A stretch of 64,000 bases of DNA. Origin: Cichorium intybus. Lineage: Eukaryota > Streptophyta > Magnoliopsida > Asterales > Asteraceae. Made by a program: the position numbers and the translations under genes. This document shows positions 11,322 through 21,400 of this stretch, piece by piece. The notes beneath the pieces were generated by a model that saw only the letters and a program-made list of their open reading frames with translations, had not been told where the DNA came from and made no database searches. Location: the NCBI GenBank assembly GCA_023525715.1, contig CM042012.1, positions 59,485,205 to 59,549,204 on the forward strand, given 5' to 3'. Within the stretch, counting starts at the first letter, position 1, and each line of letters opens with the position of its first letter.

Positions 11322-11732
11322 CTACAACTTGTAGTAGTGCCACATCGGAGGATCACCCAGATGGAAGGCCTGGTAGATGCGCAGCTCACTCTCGTCGACG
11401 AAGAGGCGCGTCCCATCTGCCAGTCCCACATGGAACTGTGGGGTTGTATGGGTGATCACTGCCGGCCACCACCCTCTCCTGTGCCAGACCTCCACGAGGT
11501 CGAACTGTTTATACTCCACCAAGATCTTTGGTGGGACAGGCTGCAGGTAGGGGTAGCTAGTCTGAATTGTCAGTGGTCCACCGCCCTCACCGTCGTTGAG
11601 AGTTGTCATCCTCACCTCGTATCGGTGATTCCAGACTCCCAAAACGACACCTCCATAGATGCCACCGGCGTACTCGCCTTCCTGCATCTTCACCTCAACT
11701 TTGTCAAAGCGGTTGTAGGGACGACGAGCCAT
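11322..11732 (-). CDS. Antisense double Agenet (Tudor-like) domain protein, 136 residues
   Basis: Intact ORF on the strand opposite to gag-pol, within the SIRE-like element. It starts MARRPYNRFDKVEVKM. The first Agenet-like unit spans about residues 8-68 (FDKVEV, GGIYGGVVLGVWNHRYEVRM, then YPYLQPVPP). The second spans about 72-127 (FDLVEVWHRRGWWPAVI, FHVGLADG, ESELRIYQ). The WW pair followed by a 'xAVI' strand, and the S-E-L-R-x-Y end, are hallmarks of plant Agenet domains. In host proteins these bind chromatin or RNA partners; a targeting, chromatin or anti-silencing role here is inference. It has its own TATA box and poly(A) signal and no damage, unlike every sense gene of this element. Likely captured from a host Agenet gene by an ancestor. 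Confidence 0.8.
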   Translation of the reverse strand: MARRPYNRFDKVEVKMQEGEYAGGIYGGVVLGVWNHRYEVRMTTLNDGEGGGPLTIQTSYPYLQPVPPKILVEYKQFDLVEVWHRRGWWPAVITHTTPQFHVGLADGTRLFVDESELRIYQAFHLGDPPMWHYYKL

Positions 11733-11795
11733 GCGATATCTCTTCTAAGGGTAATTTGTTCTTGAAGTGTAGGTTGTGCTACTAACAATGCTTCC

Positions 11796-11802
11796 TTTTA
11801 TA
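11796..11802 (-). promoter_or_regulatory. TATA box of the antisense Agenet gene
   Basis: On the minus strand the sequence reads CCTATAAAAGG, a near-ideal plant TATA box. It lies about 64 bases before the ATG at 11732, which leaves room for a 5' leader of about 30-40 bases. It supports independent antisense transcription. Confidence 0.65.
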
Positions 11803-13017
11803 GGCGGAAATGACACCGGTTCAGCTCCCAATCGTGGATATTTAATTACTTTTTGAAGTAATGATGGAGTCTGCAGTAATTATTACGCGTCATCAAAGCA
11901 AAGACGGCTGATTAGCATTTGATTGGACATTTTCCACTCTTTTCGCCTGAGCATTTAATGAGTTCTCATAATAGCCTTATTCGTCAGCAAACAACATTCT
12001 AGTAACTATTTGTTAAATTAACGGATTTTCTCTTACCATATTTTCTAAGTACCTATAACGAATATCTATGATTATTGAAATAAAAACCAATTTCAATATA
12101 TGATTTCGGAAAGTCTAGTCAAAGATCGCAACTCATTTTCACCATGAGGAGCTGTGAGACTCAATCGACCTCTCTTAACCCTTCTATTACTTCTCCACAT
12201 TCAAACACATTTCCATATAACTGTAACCCTTATGAAGGTTTTCAGCGTTACCACTGAAAACTGATGGTTACACAAAATCTGTGTTCATGATTTCGGAATT
12301 GTCTCTACCACAATTCCGAATGAAACCCAAAAATCCGATTACACTAGGAATTGACGAAAACTTCAAAGGAAATCTCAAAATTTTTTTGCGTGATCTTTAT
12401 GAAATCTACTCCACCAAAGTAATTTCTATCCAAAGAGATCCAATTTTTCATTTTTTTCGAGATTTCAAAATATTTCCTAAGTCAGATAAAATACTCCTTA
12501 CCCTCACTTGTTCTTATGACTATACTGGTCAAACAAATCCTTTCTTCCGATTTCGGACATTTCTCACGTTTCAGAATTCGAAAGAAAGTTAAACCTACCA
12601 CATAAAGCTAAAATCTTAAAAGATACCTTTCAATGATTCTTATCAATCAATTGATCGTAATTCAACGGGAAACCACAAAATCACTTCCGATTCTCTCTTG
12701 ATTCCGAAGGAAGAGATCATTGCCCGGGATCAATCAGTTTTATGTCATTCCAACATCACACATTACCAGATAAATTTTGATTTTCTTCTTTATCTTTGGC
12801 ACACTCTTGCACAAAAATCATTATTGATTTTTCTAACTCTGTTTATTTTGTGATAAGGGTTCAATTTGATGACCTGGCAATAACTACTCATCGAGTTTTT
12901 GAAATTTGAATGAGGTCATCAAGACGTGTCAGTTACAACGTCATCTCAATGACAGCTATTTTCTAGCTTTTCAGGCGCCTGACAAGCGACTCTTGAGGGC
13001 TACTCATGATCATAAAG
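11803..13017. other. Non-coding interval between the two extra genes of the SIRE-like element
   Basis: About 1.2 kb without a supported coding frame. It probably holds the divergent promoters of the antisense gene (left) and the env-like gene (right). Several TTCCGAA/TTCGGAA heptamers occur here (about 12106, 12292, 12311, 12703). A 103-codon frame at 12281-12592 is not supported by any motif. Confidence 0.55.
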
Positions 13018-13090
13018 CGAGATTTTTGGAAAACGGAATCGACTAAAGCGAGATTATTGGAAAACGGAATCGACTGAAGCGGGATTTCCT
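13018..13090 (+). repeat. 31-bp tandem repeat upstream of the env-like gene
   Basis: Two and a third copies of a 31-base unit that contains AAGCGAGATT and GGAAAACGGAATCGACT. It ends about 25 bases before the TATA-like site of the gene that follows. The position suggests a repeated promoter element, but that is inference. Confidence 0.75.
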
Positions 13091-13112
13091 TTTTCAAACA
13101 ATCTCCAAAAGA

Positions 13113-13121
13113 TATTTAAAG
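13113..13121 (+). promoter_or_regulatory. TATA-like site of the env-like gene
   Basis: TATTTAAAG lies about 95 bases before the ATG at 13215 and is followed by a CT-rich leader typical of plant 5' UTRs. It suggests this gene has its own internal promoter instead of relying on readthrough from the LTR. Confidence 0.45.
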
Positions 13122-13214
13122 GGATTCTTGGGTTATTCTCTCTCTTATCCGCACTTCATTTCTCACGCAAGAACTCTCCATCTTTAAAGCTCTCTCTTTC
13201 TCAAGAACTCTCAA

Positions 13215-16200
13215 ATGGCTGGTTCATCTTCTGCAAACGACAACACTTCTTCAACCCTGATGTTGAAGATCAAAGCCAATCAAAACTTGATCATCGATCT
13301 CAACTCTTCCCACTACAGCGAATCAATTCGCCCGATGATTGAGTGTCTGAAGTATTCTCCAATCGCATATGCCTTAACTGCATCTGCTACGGTACCCATC
13401 TCGCTTCTCTCCGCCGCCTACTCCACCGCCTTCTACAACAAAGCGGAGGAGTTTGTTTCTTTTGAAGTGGGTTCTGTCAAGACAAAAATTTCAAAATCGA
13501 GATTCAGTAAACTTCTAGGGTTTACTGAAACCAAAGACCTAATTGACCCAGAGACGCTTCAACCTGTAACCCTTCTTCGTCTGTTCTATCAAATGGGTTA
13601 CAAAACCGACATTACCCAGTTGTCTAAATTTACCAAGAAGGGTTTACCACCATAGTGGAATGCCCTTTTCACCATTCTCTTCAAAAGTTCTCAGAACGTA
13701 CTACTGGAACTGACAGTGCGAGTAAGCTCTTTTACTCCTTTTTCTATGGTCTTTACAATGCTTTCAATCTTGACTATGGGTCAATACTTTGGAGTCAATT
13801 TGTCGAAAGTGTGAAATACAGACTCCGACATCAAGAAATTTCATGTGCTCGCTTTTGGTCCCTCGTTGTTCAACGAACAATCGAGAAGCATGATATTCAT
13901 ATCATCAAGGATTCTGTGATGTCCGTTATTCCAACCTTGCCAACAGCGACCTTCGTCACCAGCAAGGCGGAGGAATTCGATTTTATTGGTGCCATTCCGA
14001 TGGCAATGCTCAATCGTGTTCCGAAAGATGTTAAATGCATTGTCGATTACTGCAAAAAGACAACTTTCGCTGTTCGGAACCTGGACGACAAAATTCAACT
14101 AGCTTTTGACAAGCTTGAGAATCCAAGGAAAGTAACCAAGAGGAAGGGCAGGGGTGCCGCTTCCGACACCGAAAAACAATCAAACCGATCCCGAAGGCTT
14201 CGGAAGATGGTCATACAACCTCAATCGGAGGATGAAAACTCTGACGACCAAATTGTCACCAATCCTTTAGATGACGATCTGGATGACAATGAAGGAACAA
14301 ATCAAAGGCCTCCAACACCTACTCCCAAAAACACTCCCAAACCCACACCTCCTGTCTCTCCAAAACATCAAACACCACCAAAATCACCACCACCTAAATC
14401 TCCAACTCTACATCAAACACCACCAAAATCACCACCACCTAAATCTCGAACTCTCCATCAAACACCACCTAAATCTCCACCCCAACAACAGACACCACCA
14501 AACTCTCCATCACAGAAATCCCCTTCACGAAAATCCCCAACACCAGAAGCCACTACCCACAAATCTCCGAAATTCCTAGAGCCGACTTCCGAACAAGAAG
14601 ATGAAGACGTCCTGATTTACAATGATCAGGATGACCTGGCTGATTACATTGAGTCTCCATTCAATGTACACTTTCATGATTCGGAACCTTCTGCTCCCAT
14701 GACTCAGGAGCAATTTCAAGAACTGTCTACGAAATTGGACAAACTTCTTGAAACACAGTAGGGCCCTTCCACTTTCGACTGGCAATCCCAGTTGGACACT
14801 CACAAAACTCAAGTAGAGACATTAATCTCGGCAAATGTCAAACTTGTGGAAGAATTCTCCTCCAACATGGAGAAGGCCAACGGCCGCCTGGAGGAGAATG
14901 CCAAGAAGGTTGCCACCTTGGAATCCGAAATTCTGGATTTCATGAAGGCCTACAATGAATCCACTCAGTCCTACAATGATAAAATGCAAAAGGTCATTCA
15001 TGGGTTTGCGGCGACCCTAAAAGCTGAAAAGGAAGCGATTGCAACGCTTCGCTCCGATCTTCGGAAAGAAAATTCTGATCTGGCGTCTGCTTTACAGTCT
15101 AAGATTGATAAGCTGCGAGACAATCTGGCATCGGAAAACGAGTTGATGGATCTCGTGGCCTCTAAAACTACGAAGATCCAACTTCTGAAGGCCGAACTGA
15201 AGAACACTACAGAGGTCTTGTCATCCGCTGTCTCTCAAACACAGGTAGTTTGTAACTGTGTCACCAAGATTGACATATATATTCGTCGGATGGTAGAAGA
15301 AGACGATCCAGTCCTAACTCCTTACCTTCGTGGTCACATCACGAATAAACTCCATCCGGTCCTTTTGTTGCTAAGCAAAATCCAAGGTGTTTCGGAAGAC
15401 GTTGCCACTCCGAAATAAGGGGGAGATGAGGACAAAGAGGATAAATCCGATAAGGATGAATCCGATGACAATGATGGAGACGATGGGCCCAAAAAGCCAA
15501 ATGAAAAAGAAGAGGAGAAGGAGAATAGAGACGATACTGCTGATGTCTCTAAAAACGACAAGGGCGAAGGAAAGAAAAAGGCCACAGAAAGCCCAGTTCA
15601 GAAACCAAAATTCTCTACGATCACTAACCTGAAGAAACAAGGGACTCAAGAGTCTGCTGATGACATTCAAAAACCAAAAGCTGATTGGTTTGAGAAGATG
15701 AATGTTGGTGATACATCTACCGGTCCTTCGAAAGGAAAGGCCAAGAATGGGACTACGAAATTGAAATGAAAGCTCGTAGGACTCTGTTTACTGATTGGGA
15801 CTACGAAACCATGAAGTCGGAAGCTATCACACAACCCATAGAGAATTGGTTGCAGCCAATTTGCTCTTACGATGTCGGAAATCATGTCGATTCTCAAATG
15901 GACTTTCCGATTACAGCAAGAGTATTTATTATCCGCTGCTTCGATGAACTGAAATCGAACACAGAACCTCGGGCTGTGGTAAATGATAAGTTGTTCAACT
16001 TCTACTTGGAGCACTCCAAACCGCAGTACATGTCTTGGAGCCTGAAGAATATTGTGAAGCTCACTCCAAGAATGTCTCATGGAACTTCTCCGTTCCGAAA
16101 CACTATCTTTCTTGCTCGCAGAGGGTCAGATGATGAGAAAGATGAATTCACCATGGCTGATCTTCCCTTCATGAATCCATTTGACTGGGTGTCTCTGTTT

Positions 16201-16650
16201 AACATCCTTTCAAAGAGGGAAGACCATGAGATTCTTCATGAGCACGTCAAGAAACTTCTCATGGGCTATATTCTGGAAGTGTCCAATCTTGATGTTGAAG
16301 TGGCTTCTGTTCTGAACACCGTTCTGAAATGTTCAGCTGAAAAACCTCCTTCTGATCTGAAGAGACACCGTCTCGGAAAGATCAAAAAGGGTGTCTGGAA
16401 TGTGGCGTATCCGTCCAAGGAGGGAAAGGATTCGGTGAAAAAGATTTTCTATCTGCGAGACAAACATCTTTACCGAACTCCTTCATTGAAGAAAATTCTC
16501 GATCTCATCAACAAGACAAAACTGAATACCGAGAATGACAAGAGATGCTTCAATGATATGCTGACCTGGTACATCGCCTTTCGGAAAAGAATCTTGCTCT
16601 TAATTCCGAAGATATTCGAGAAGGTTGTGAAGCCAGAGACTGAAGAATGA
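13215..16650 (+). pseudogene. Env-position large extra gene of the SIRE-like element, broken
   Basis: The coding remnant totals about 1,140 codons. It starts MAGSSSANDNTSSTL. Segments in order: an N-terminal globular part (13215-14100); a basic then acidic linker; a proline-rich tract with repeated PPKSP units (about 14320-14570); a coiled coil (about 14800-15240); a Lys/Asp/Glu-rich acidic stretch (15420-15600); and a C-terminal globular part (15766-16650). Breaks: TAG at 13653-13655, a frameshift at about 13690, TAG at 14759-14761, TAA at 15416-15418, and a frameshift at about 15768. Position after pol and the coiled coil recall the env-like ORF of SIRE elements. I see no clear signal peptide or membrane anchor, so envelope function is not supported by sequence. 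The protein family is otherwise unrecognised. Confidence 0.7.
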
Positions 16651-16671
16651 AATCTGTTCGCATTTTGACTC

Positions 16672-16683
16672 AAAGGGGGAGAT
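16672..16683 (+). promoter_or_regulatory. Polypurine tract of the SIRE-like element
   Basis: AAAGGGGGAGAT sits directly before the 3' LTR. This is the classical copia plus-strand primer site. Confidence 0.9.
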
Positions 16684-17002
16684 TGTTGAGTCATAAATAA
16701 AGATTGAGTCAAAGATGCTGATCGGATTTATCACCAGATTTAGTGCCTTTAGTTTAGCTATTGGTTATGGAATGGGCCTGTCCTTCCATACTTAGTTTTT
16801 GTATAAATAGCATGCTCGTACCCTAATTAGGGTTAACTTTGGTAATCTTTTACGGCACTCATACAGAATAGTTCACATCGAATTGTTCTTGAGTTGCATA
16901 TAAATCATTCGACATCAGTTCTTCATATTGTTTGTTCCAGTTCTTGTTTATCTTTCTTATTCCGCGTTGTTTGAATCTTGATCCAACACTTTTGTTTCAA
17001 CA
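16684..17002 (+). repeat. 3' LTR of the SIRE-like element
   Basis: 319 bp, starting TGTTGAGTC and ending TTTCAACA. By eye it differs from the 5' LTR at about 8 positions, roughly 2.5 percent. Confidence 0.95.
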
Positions 17003-17007
17003 CTACC

Positions 17008-17722
17008 ACGTTACAAAACAACTCAATCTAAAGTTTTCTTTTAGGTTGATTTGGTTGACATTCTCGATTTTCAATCGATTTGTGTTTGAAAATTCATTAT
17101 CGTCCTAATTCTGTTCGAATCAATTTGCTCACTTGATTCATTGTAATCGATGAAGATTATAGGTTTGATTGTCGATAATATTGATCACCTGATATGATTC
17201 GATTAACAATGGCGGTGAGATGTTGATGAATTGGTATGTCCATGTTGGCTTAAGAATTGGGCCTCTAATTGGGGATTCAAGTTCTTTTACTGGGCCTATT
17301 ATAGAAATGGATACTTTTAGCATTCAGTCAACACTTTCGTCAACAATGCCATGCATATTTTCAGTCATATGATTTCCGAAGGAAATACTTCAATGGTATT
17401 TCAGAAGTCAAAGTTTACATGCCTATATACAATTGCTTTCTATTCTTCCGAAATGAAACTTTATCAAATGAAGTGTTTCTCTATATTCGTCTCACATGGG
17501 CTTGGAAGTAATATGTTTTTTTTAATTGGCGAGGTGGGCTAATGATCAAGGATTACCGAAACTAGTTAATTGCTGCGATGACCGTAAGCGTAATTGATGC
17601 GGCCATGATTTTTCTTAATCTTGTTTGATTGAAAATTTGGATTTTGATTTGTTACATGACGTTTTTGGGTGTTCTTGCCATTAGCAAATGTTTTTTCATG
17701 AATTATTTGAGGACCATCATGA
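17008..17722. other. Spacer between two retrotransposons
   Basis: About 715 bases of AT-rich sequence without coding potential. It represents the original target DNA between the SIRE-like element and the minus-strand copia element. Confidence 0.5.
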
Positions 17723-17729
17723 CATCAAG

Positions 17730-18047
17730 ATTAAAGAGAAACAGAGCAACAAAAACAGAGTACAAAACCATAAAAATACGTAAGTTCTTTATTGGAGAAA
17801 TATTACTCAAAAACTCCAAAATCCAATCCGTAAGTCTACCCACACGGTTTCTAATATATATACTAATCTAACTCTTCAGTATATATCTAACAATTCAAAA
17901 GCCTTAGTAATTATCCCAAACTAACAAACTAGATAACTACATGTTTGAATTGGGTTACAGATAAGATTTCTTGGATTGTGTTCCAATCCAGTTAGCTGAG
18001 CCGATCCACGCGTCTCGCCTTAACCGAGCTCAGATAATTCACCAACA
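17730..18047 (-). repeat. 3' LTR (minus strand) of the minus-strand copia element
   Basis: 318 bp, reading TGTTGGTGAATTATC on the minus strand at its start. The adjacent internal sequence on the minus strand ends in a purine tract, CAGGGGGTGAT. Confidence 0.9.
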
Positions 18048-18048
18048 A

Positions 18049-18597
18049 TCACCCCCTGAATTTCTGAGACGGTAACTCCTGCACACCGAGTAACGGTCTC
18101 ATCTCCATAAACCTTAGTCGAGCTAAAGCTTTCGTCAGAGGATCTGCCACTTGTTCATTTCCTGCCACGTGTTCAACTTCAACTTGCTCGTTTTCCACAC
18201 GCTCTCGAATGAAGTGGAAACGAGTGTGAATATGCTTGCTTCTCCCTTGGAACACCTGATTTTTAGACAAAGCAATCGCCGACTTATTGTCAATACGGAT
18301 CACCACCTTTTGCTTCTCTAATCCGGTGACCTCCGCGAGCAACTCCCTTAGCCAATTTGCTTGACATGCTGCCGAAGTAGTTGCCATGAATTCGGCTTCA
18401 AAAGAAGATAAGGCAACTGTATCTTGTTTTTGCGAACACCATGTGACTGGAGATTTTCCAAGAAAAAATATGTGACCAGTAGTGCTTCGACCCTCATCCA
18501 CGTCTACATTATGGCTACTGTCACTATAGCCCAAAAGCTCGTCACCTTTCTCATATTTTATTCCAAGCGAGATTGTTCCCCGTAGATAACGAAGGAT
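18049..18597 (-). pseudogene. RNase H, second copy, of the minus-strand copia pol
   Basis: The frame reads MGYSDSSHNVDVDEGRS, then the RNase H motifs AEFMATTSAACQ and IDNKSAIALSKN, and ends RPLLGVQELPSQKFRG before a stop. The segment is fully open at 18049-18534. A frameshift and stop at about 18540-18600 separates it from the RT upstream. It is the original C-terminus of pol; the chimeric ORF next to it carries a second RNase H. Confidence 0.88.
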
Positions 18598-20142
18598 CTA
18601 CTTGATCGCACGCGCATGAGATTCTCTGGGACTCTGCATGTAACAGCTTACTACACCAACTGAGTAAGACAAATTCGTGTGAAGGAGGTAGCGCAGACAT
18701 TCTACAATCCTTCGAAAATGAGTGACTTCAATTTCTGGTTCAGTTTCGGCTTTTGACAACTTTAGACCCGGTTCCATAAGACATTGTGTTGCATTGCTAT
18801 TTTCCATTCCCGCCTCTTTTAAGATTTTCATGGCATAGTTCTCTTGCTTGATCATGAAAAAACCTTCCTCTTGAGCAACTTCTATACCCAAGTAGTAGGT
18901 TAGTAAACCCAGGTCAGACATTTCAAATTTTGATGACAACTTTCTTTTGAATTGATTTGTAATTTCGTGACATGTTCCGGTTACGAATAAATCATCTACG
19001 TACACAGCCACGATGATATATTCGCCTTTTGATTCCTCTTTGTAGACTGTTGTTTCTTGCAAACATCGTCGAAAGCCCATTCCTTGTAGTATGCCGTCAA
19101 GTTTTATGTTCCAATCTCTTGGTGCTTGTCTTAATCCGTACAACACTTTTGCTAGCTTGTAAACTTTTCCTTCCTGTCCCGGTTGTTCAAAGCCTTCGGG
19201 TTGGCTTACGTACACTTCTTCTTTTAATTCACCGTACAAGAAGGCCGTTTTCACGTCTAAGTGATAAATCTTCCATCCTTTCCCGGCTGCGAGAGCAATC
19301 AAAAGTCGTATTGTCTCGAGCCGAGCTACTGGCGCAAAGACTTCATCAAAGTCAACTCCGGGTTCTTGTACATAGCCTTTTGCCACTAATCGCGCCTTGT
19401 ACCTTGATATGGAGCCGTCCGCATTTCTTTGTATTTTAAACAACCACTTCAGACCAATCGGTTTTGCAGTCTTCGGTAGAGGCACCAGTTTCCAAGTGTT
19501 ATTCTTTTCAATTGATTCGATCTCGGTTTTCATTGCCTTATGCCATTCGGGTATCGCAATGGCTTCTTTAAAATTCATTGGTTCCTCATCACAAGTCAAC
19601 ATTAATTCATAAATTTTTAATTCATAATCATTTAGATGGATTGGTAAAACAGAGACACGGTTTGATCGATGTATCGGGGCAATTAAGGCTTCACCGAGTA
19701 ACGGTCTCATCTCCATAAACCTTAGTCGAGCTAAAGCTTTCGTCAGAGGATCTGCCACTTGTTCATTTCCTGCCACGTGTTCAACTTCAACTTGCTCGTT
19801 TTCCACACGCTCTCGAATGAAGTGGAAACGAGTGTGACTGTGCTTGCTTCTCCCGTGGAACACCTGATTTTTAGACAAAGCAATCGCCGACTTGTTGTCA
19901 ATACGGATCACCACCTTTTGCTTCTCTAATCCGGTCACCTCCGCAAGAAACTCCCTTAGCCAATTTGCTTGACATGCTGCCGAAGTAGTTGCCATGAATT
20001 CGACTTTAGAAGAAGATAAGGCAAATGTATCTTGTTTTTGCGAACACCATGTGACTGGAGATATTCTAAGAAAAAATATGTGACCAGTAGTGCTTCGACC
20101 ATCATCCACGTCTACATTATGGCTACTGTCACTATAGCCCAA
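18598..20142 (-). pseudogene. Chimeric RNase H-linker-RT open frame, 514 codons, from a tandem duplication
   Basis: Read on the minus strand, the first ~155 residues are RNase H of copy A (GYSDSSHNVDVDDGRS to MEMRPLLG). They run without a break into the integrase-RT linker and RT of copy B (IHRSNRVSVLP, WLFKIQRNADGS, LDVKTAFLYGEL, YGLRQAPRDW, then the YVDDLFVTG active site near 18985-19011). This order is the reverse of normal pol and results from a duplication of about 1.6 kb whose edges share CACCG. The frame ends at a stop after SHARAIK. RT motifs look intact, but no start signal, integrase or proper RNase H follows in frame. Confidence 0.9.
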
Positions 20143-20145
20143 AAG

Positions 20146-20604
20146 CCTCAGCTCGTCACCTTTCTTATATTTTATTCCAAGCGAGATTGTTCCCCGTAGA
20201 TAACGAAGGATCTACTTGATCGCACGCGCATGAGATTCTCTGGGACTCTGCATGTAACAGCTTACTACCCCAACTGAGTAAGACAAATCCGGGCGGGTGT
20301 GAAGGAGGTAGCGCAGACATCCTACAATCCTTCGAAAAGTTACTTCAATTTCTGGTTCAGTTTCGGCTTTTGACAACTTTAGACCCGGTTCCATAGGACA
20401 TTGTGTTGCATTGCTATTTTCCATTCCCACCTCTTTCAAGATTTTCATGGCATAGTTCTCCTGCTTGATCATGACAAAACCTTCCTCTTGAGCAACTTCT
20501 ATACCCAAGTAGTAGGTTAGTAAACCCAGGTCAGACATTTCAAATTTTGATGACAACTTTCTTTTGAATTGATTTGTAATTTCGTGACACGTTCCGGTTA
20601 CGAA
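20146..20604 (-). pseudogene. C-terminal half of RT copy A, left of the nested insertion
   Basis: The frame on the minus strand (20556-20212) reads MSSKFEMSDLGLLTYYLG and ends SHARAIK before a stop. It is nearly identical to the matching part of copy B at 18598-18970. It continues the RT whose first half lies at 28186-28730, the two halves being separated by the 7.57-kb nested element. Confidence 0.9.
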
Positions 20605-20906
20605 TAAATTGTTGGATTAGGTGTCTAAGCCATGACTAATAATTTGTATTTACCTAATTAATAGAAGCAAAGTCCATTTGGGTTGCCCTCATAGCTGGAG
20701 GTTTGGTAGAAAGTTCGGTAGAGAGAAAGGTTGGTTTATTATGGGATTAATAAATCAATAGAAATAAAAGATATGGTTTGTTAATATATTAAAGTGATGA
20801 TATATTAATTAGAAACTATGTTGATTGATTAATAATTAATCAGAAATTAATTGGATTAATTTCTGTGGCATTAATTAGATTAATCAGGAGGTCAGGGATT
20901 AAAGTC

Positions 20907-21048
20907 GTACAAATTCAATAGTTGAATTGCGGCGCGCGGCGCGCTAATGTAAAGGCCGCGACGCGCGTACATATCCGTACGAATTCAATATTTGAATTGG
21001 GGCGCGCGGCGCGCCAATGTAAAGGCCGCGGCGCGCGTACACATAATC
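20907..21048. repeat. 70-bp GC-rich tandem duplication within the LTR
   Basis: Two units starting GTACAAATTC and GTACGAATTC. Each has a palindromic AATTCAATANTTGAATT segment followed by CG-dense runs such as GGCGCGCGGCGCGC and GGCCGCG. The same pair is present in the right-hand LTR at about 27700-27840. Such CG density contrasts sharply with the AT-rich surroundings. Confidence 0.85.
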
Positions 21049-21096
21049 CGGAAAATGGGCTGCGGCTAGGGTTTCTAGCTTTACCCTTTGGTTCCC

Positions 21097-21105
21097 TATA
21101 AATAG
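21097..21105 (+). promoter_or_regulatory. TATA box of the gag-only element LTR
   Basis: TATAAATAG lies inside an inverted repeat, CCCTAT against ATAGGG. It is about 280 bases before the LTR end and is the likely transcription start region. Confidence 0.65.
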
Positions 21106-21388
21106 GGACCCCTAGACCTCATTATCAGTTGCTCATTCTTTTATTCTCTCTGGAATTTTCAGTCCACCCTCTGGCTCCCTGGGTGTGATCTCATTTGAGG
21201 CAGGACACTTGTGCTGCTTAGCTTCAAGATTAAAACTAAAGGTTAGTTTTTCTGATTTATTCTTTTAGTTATTTTTTTTGTTTGGCCTTTAGGAATTAGT
21301 TACATGTTCAAAGTAAGAAAACATAGATCTTTTCTAGGTTGCATGTGAACTTAGGTTATTTAGTTCATGGTTGCGGAAAACCTTTCAG

Positions 21389-21400
21389 TGGTATCAGAGC
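21389..21400 (+). promoter_or_regulatory. Primer-binding site of the gag-only element
   Basis: TGGTATCAGAGC one base after the left LTR, complementary to initiator-Met tRNA. Confidence 0.95.

Larger units (their letters stand above)
3804..17007 (+). mobile_element. SIRE/Maximus-like Ty1/copia element, 13.2 kb, with extra genes
   Basis: Two 319-bp LTRs (3809-4127 and 16684-17002) bound the element. The 5-base target duplication CTACC occurs at 3804-3808 and 17003-17007. A tRNA-iMet primer site follows the left LTR and a purine tract precedes the right one. The internal order is gag, protease, integrase, RT and RNase H, as in copia. Beyond pol lie about 5.7 kb with an antisense Agenet-domain gene and a large broken sense gene in the env-like position. 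Reading the two LTRs against each other I count about 8 substitutions in 319 bases, so the insertion is moderately old. RT wording (YVDDIIFGST, FEMSSMG) suggests the SIRE/Maximus lineage, although the LTRs are short for it. All sense genes are disrupted. Confidence 0.95.
20610..21387 (+). repeat. 5' LTR of the gag-only element
   Basis: Begins TGTTGGATTAGGTG and ends AAACCTTTCA. It contains a GC-rich tandem pair and a palindromic TATA region. The same LTR family, more diverged, occurs on the minus strand at 36812-37572 and 40359-41119. Confidence 0.95.

Noticed and set aside
11337..11765. 142-codon plus-strand frame opposite the Agenet gene
   Set aside because: Shadow of the antisense coding sequence; no domain wording, whereas the minus strand gives a clear double Agenet.
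15405..15430. Purine run AAGGGGGAGATGAGG resembling a second polypurine tract
   Set aside because: It is in phase with the acidic coding remnant and no LTR follows. The real tract is at 16672-16683. Similar GGGGGAG runs at about 8976, 9000 and 9097 are in the pol linker.
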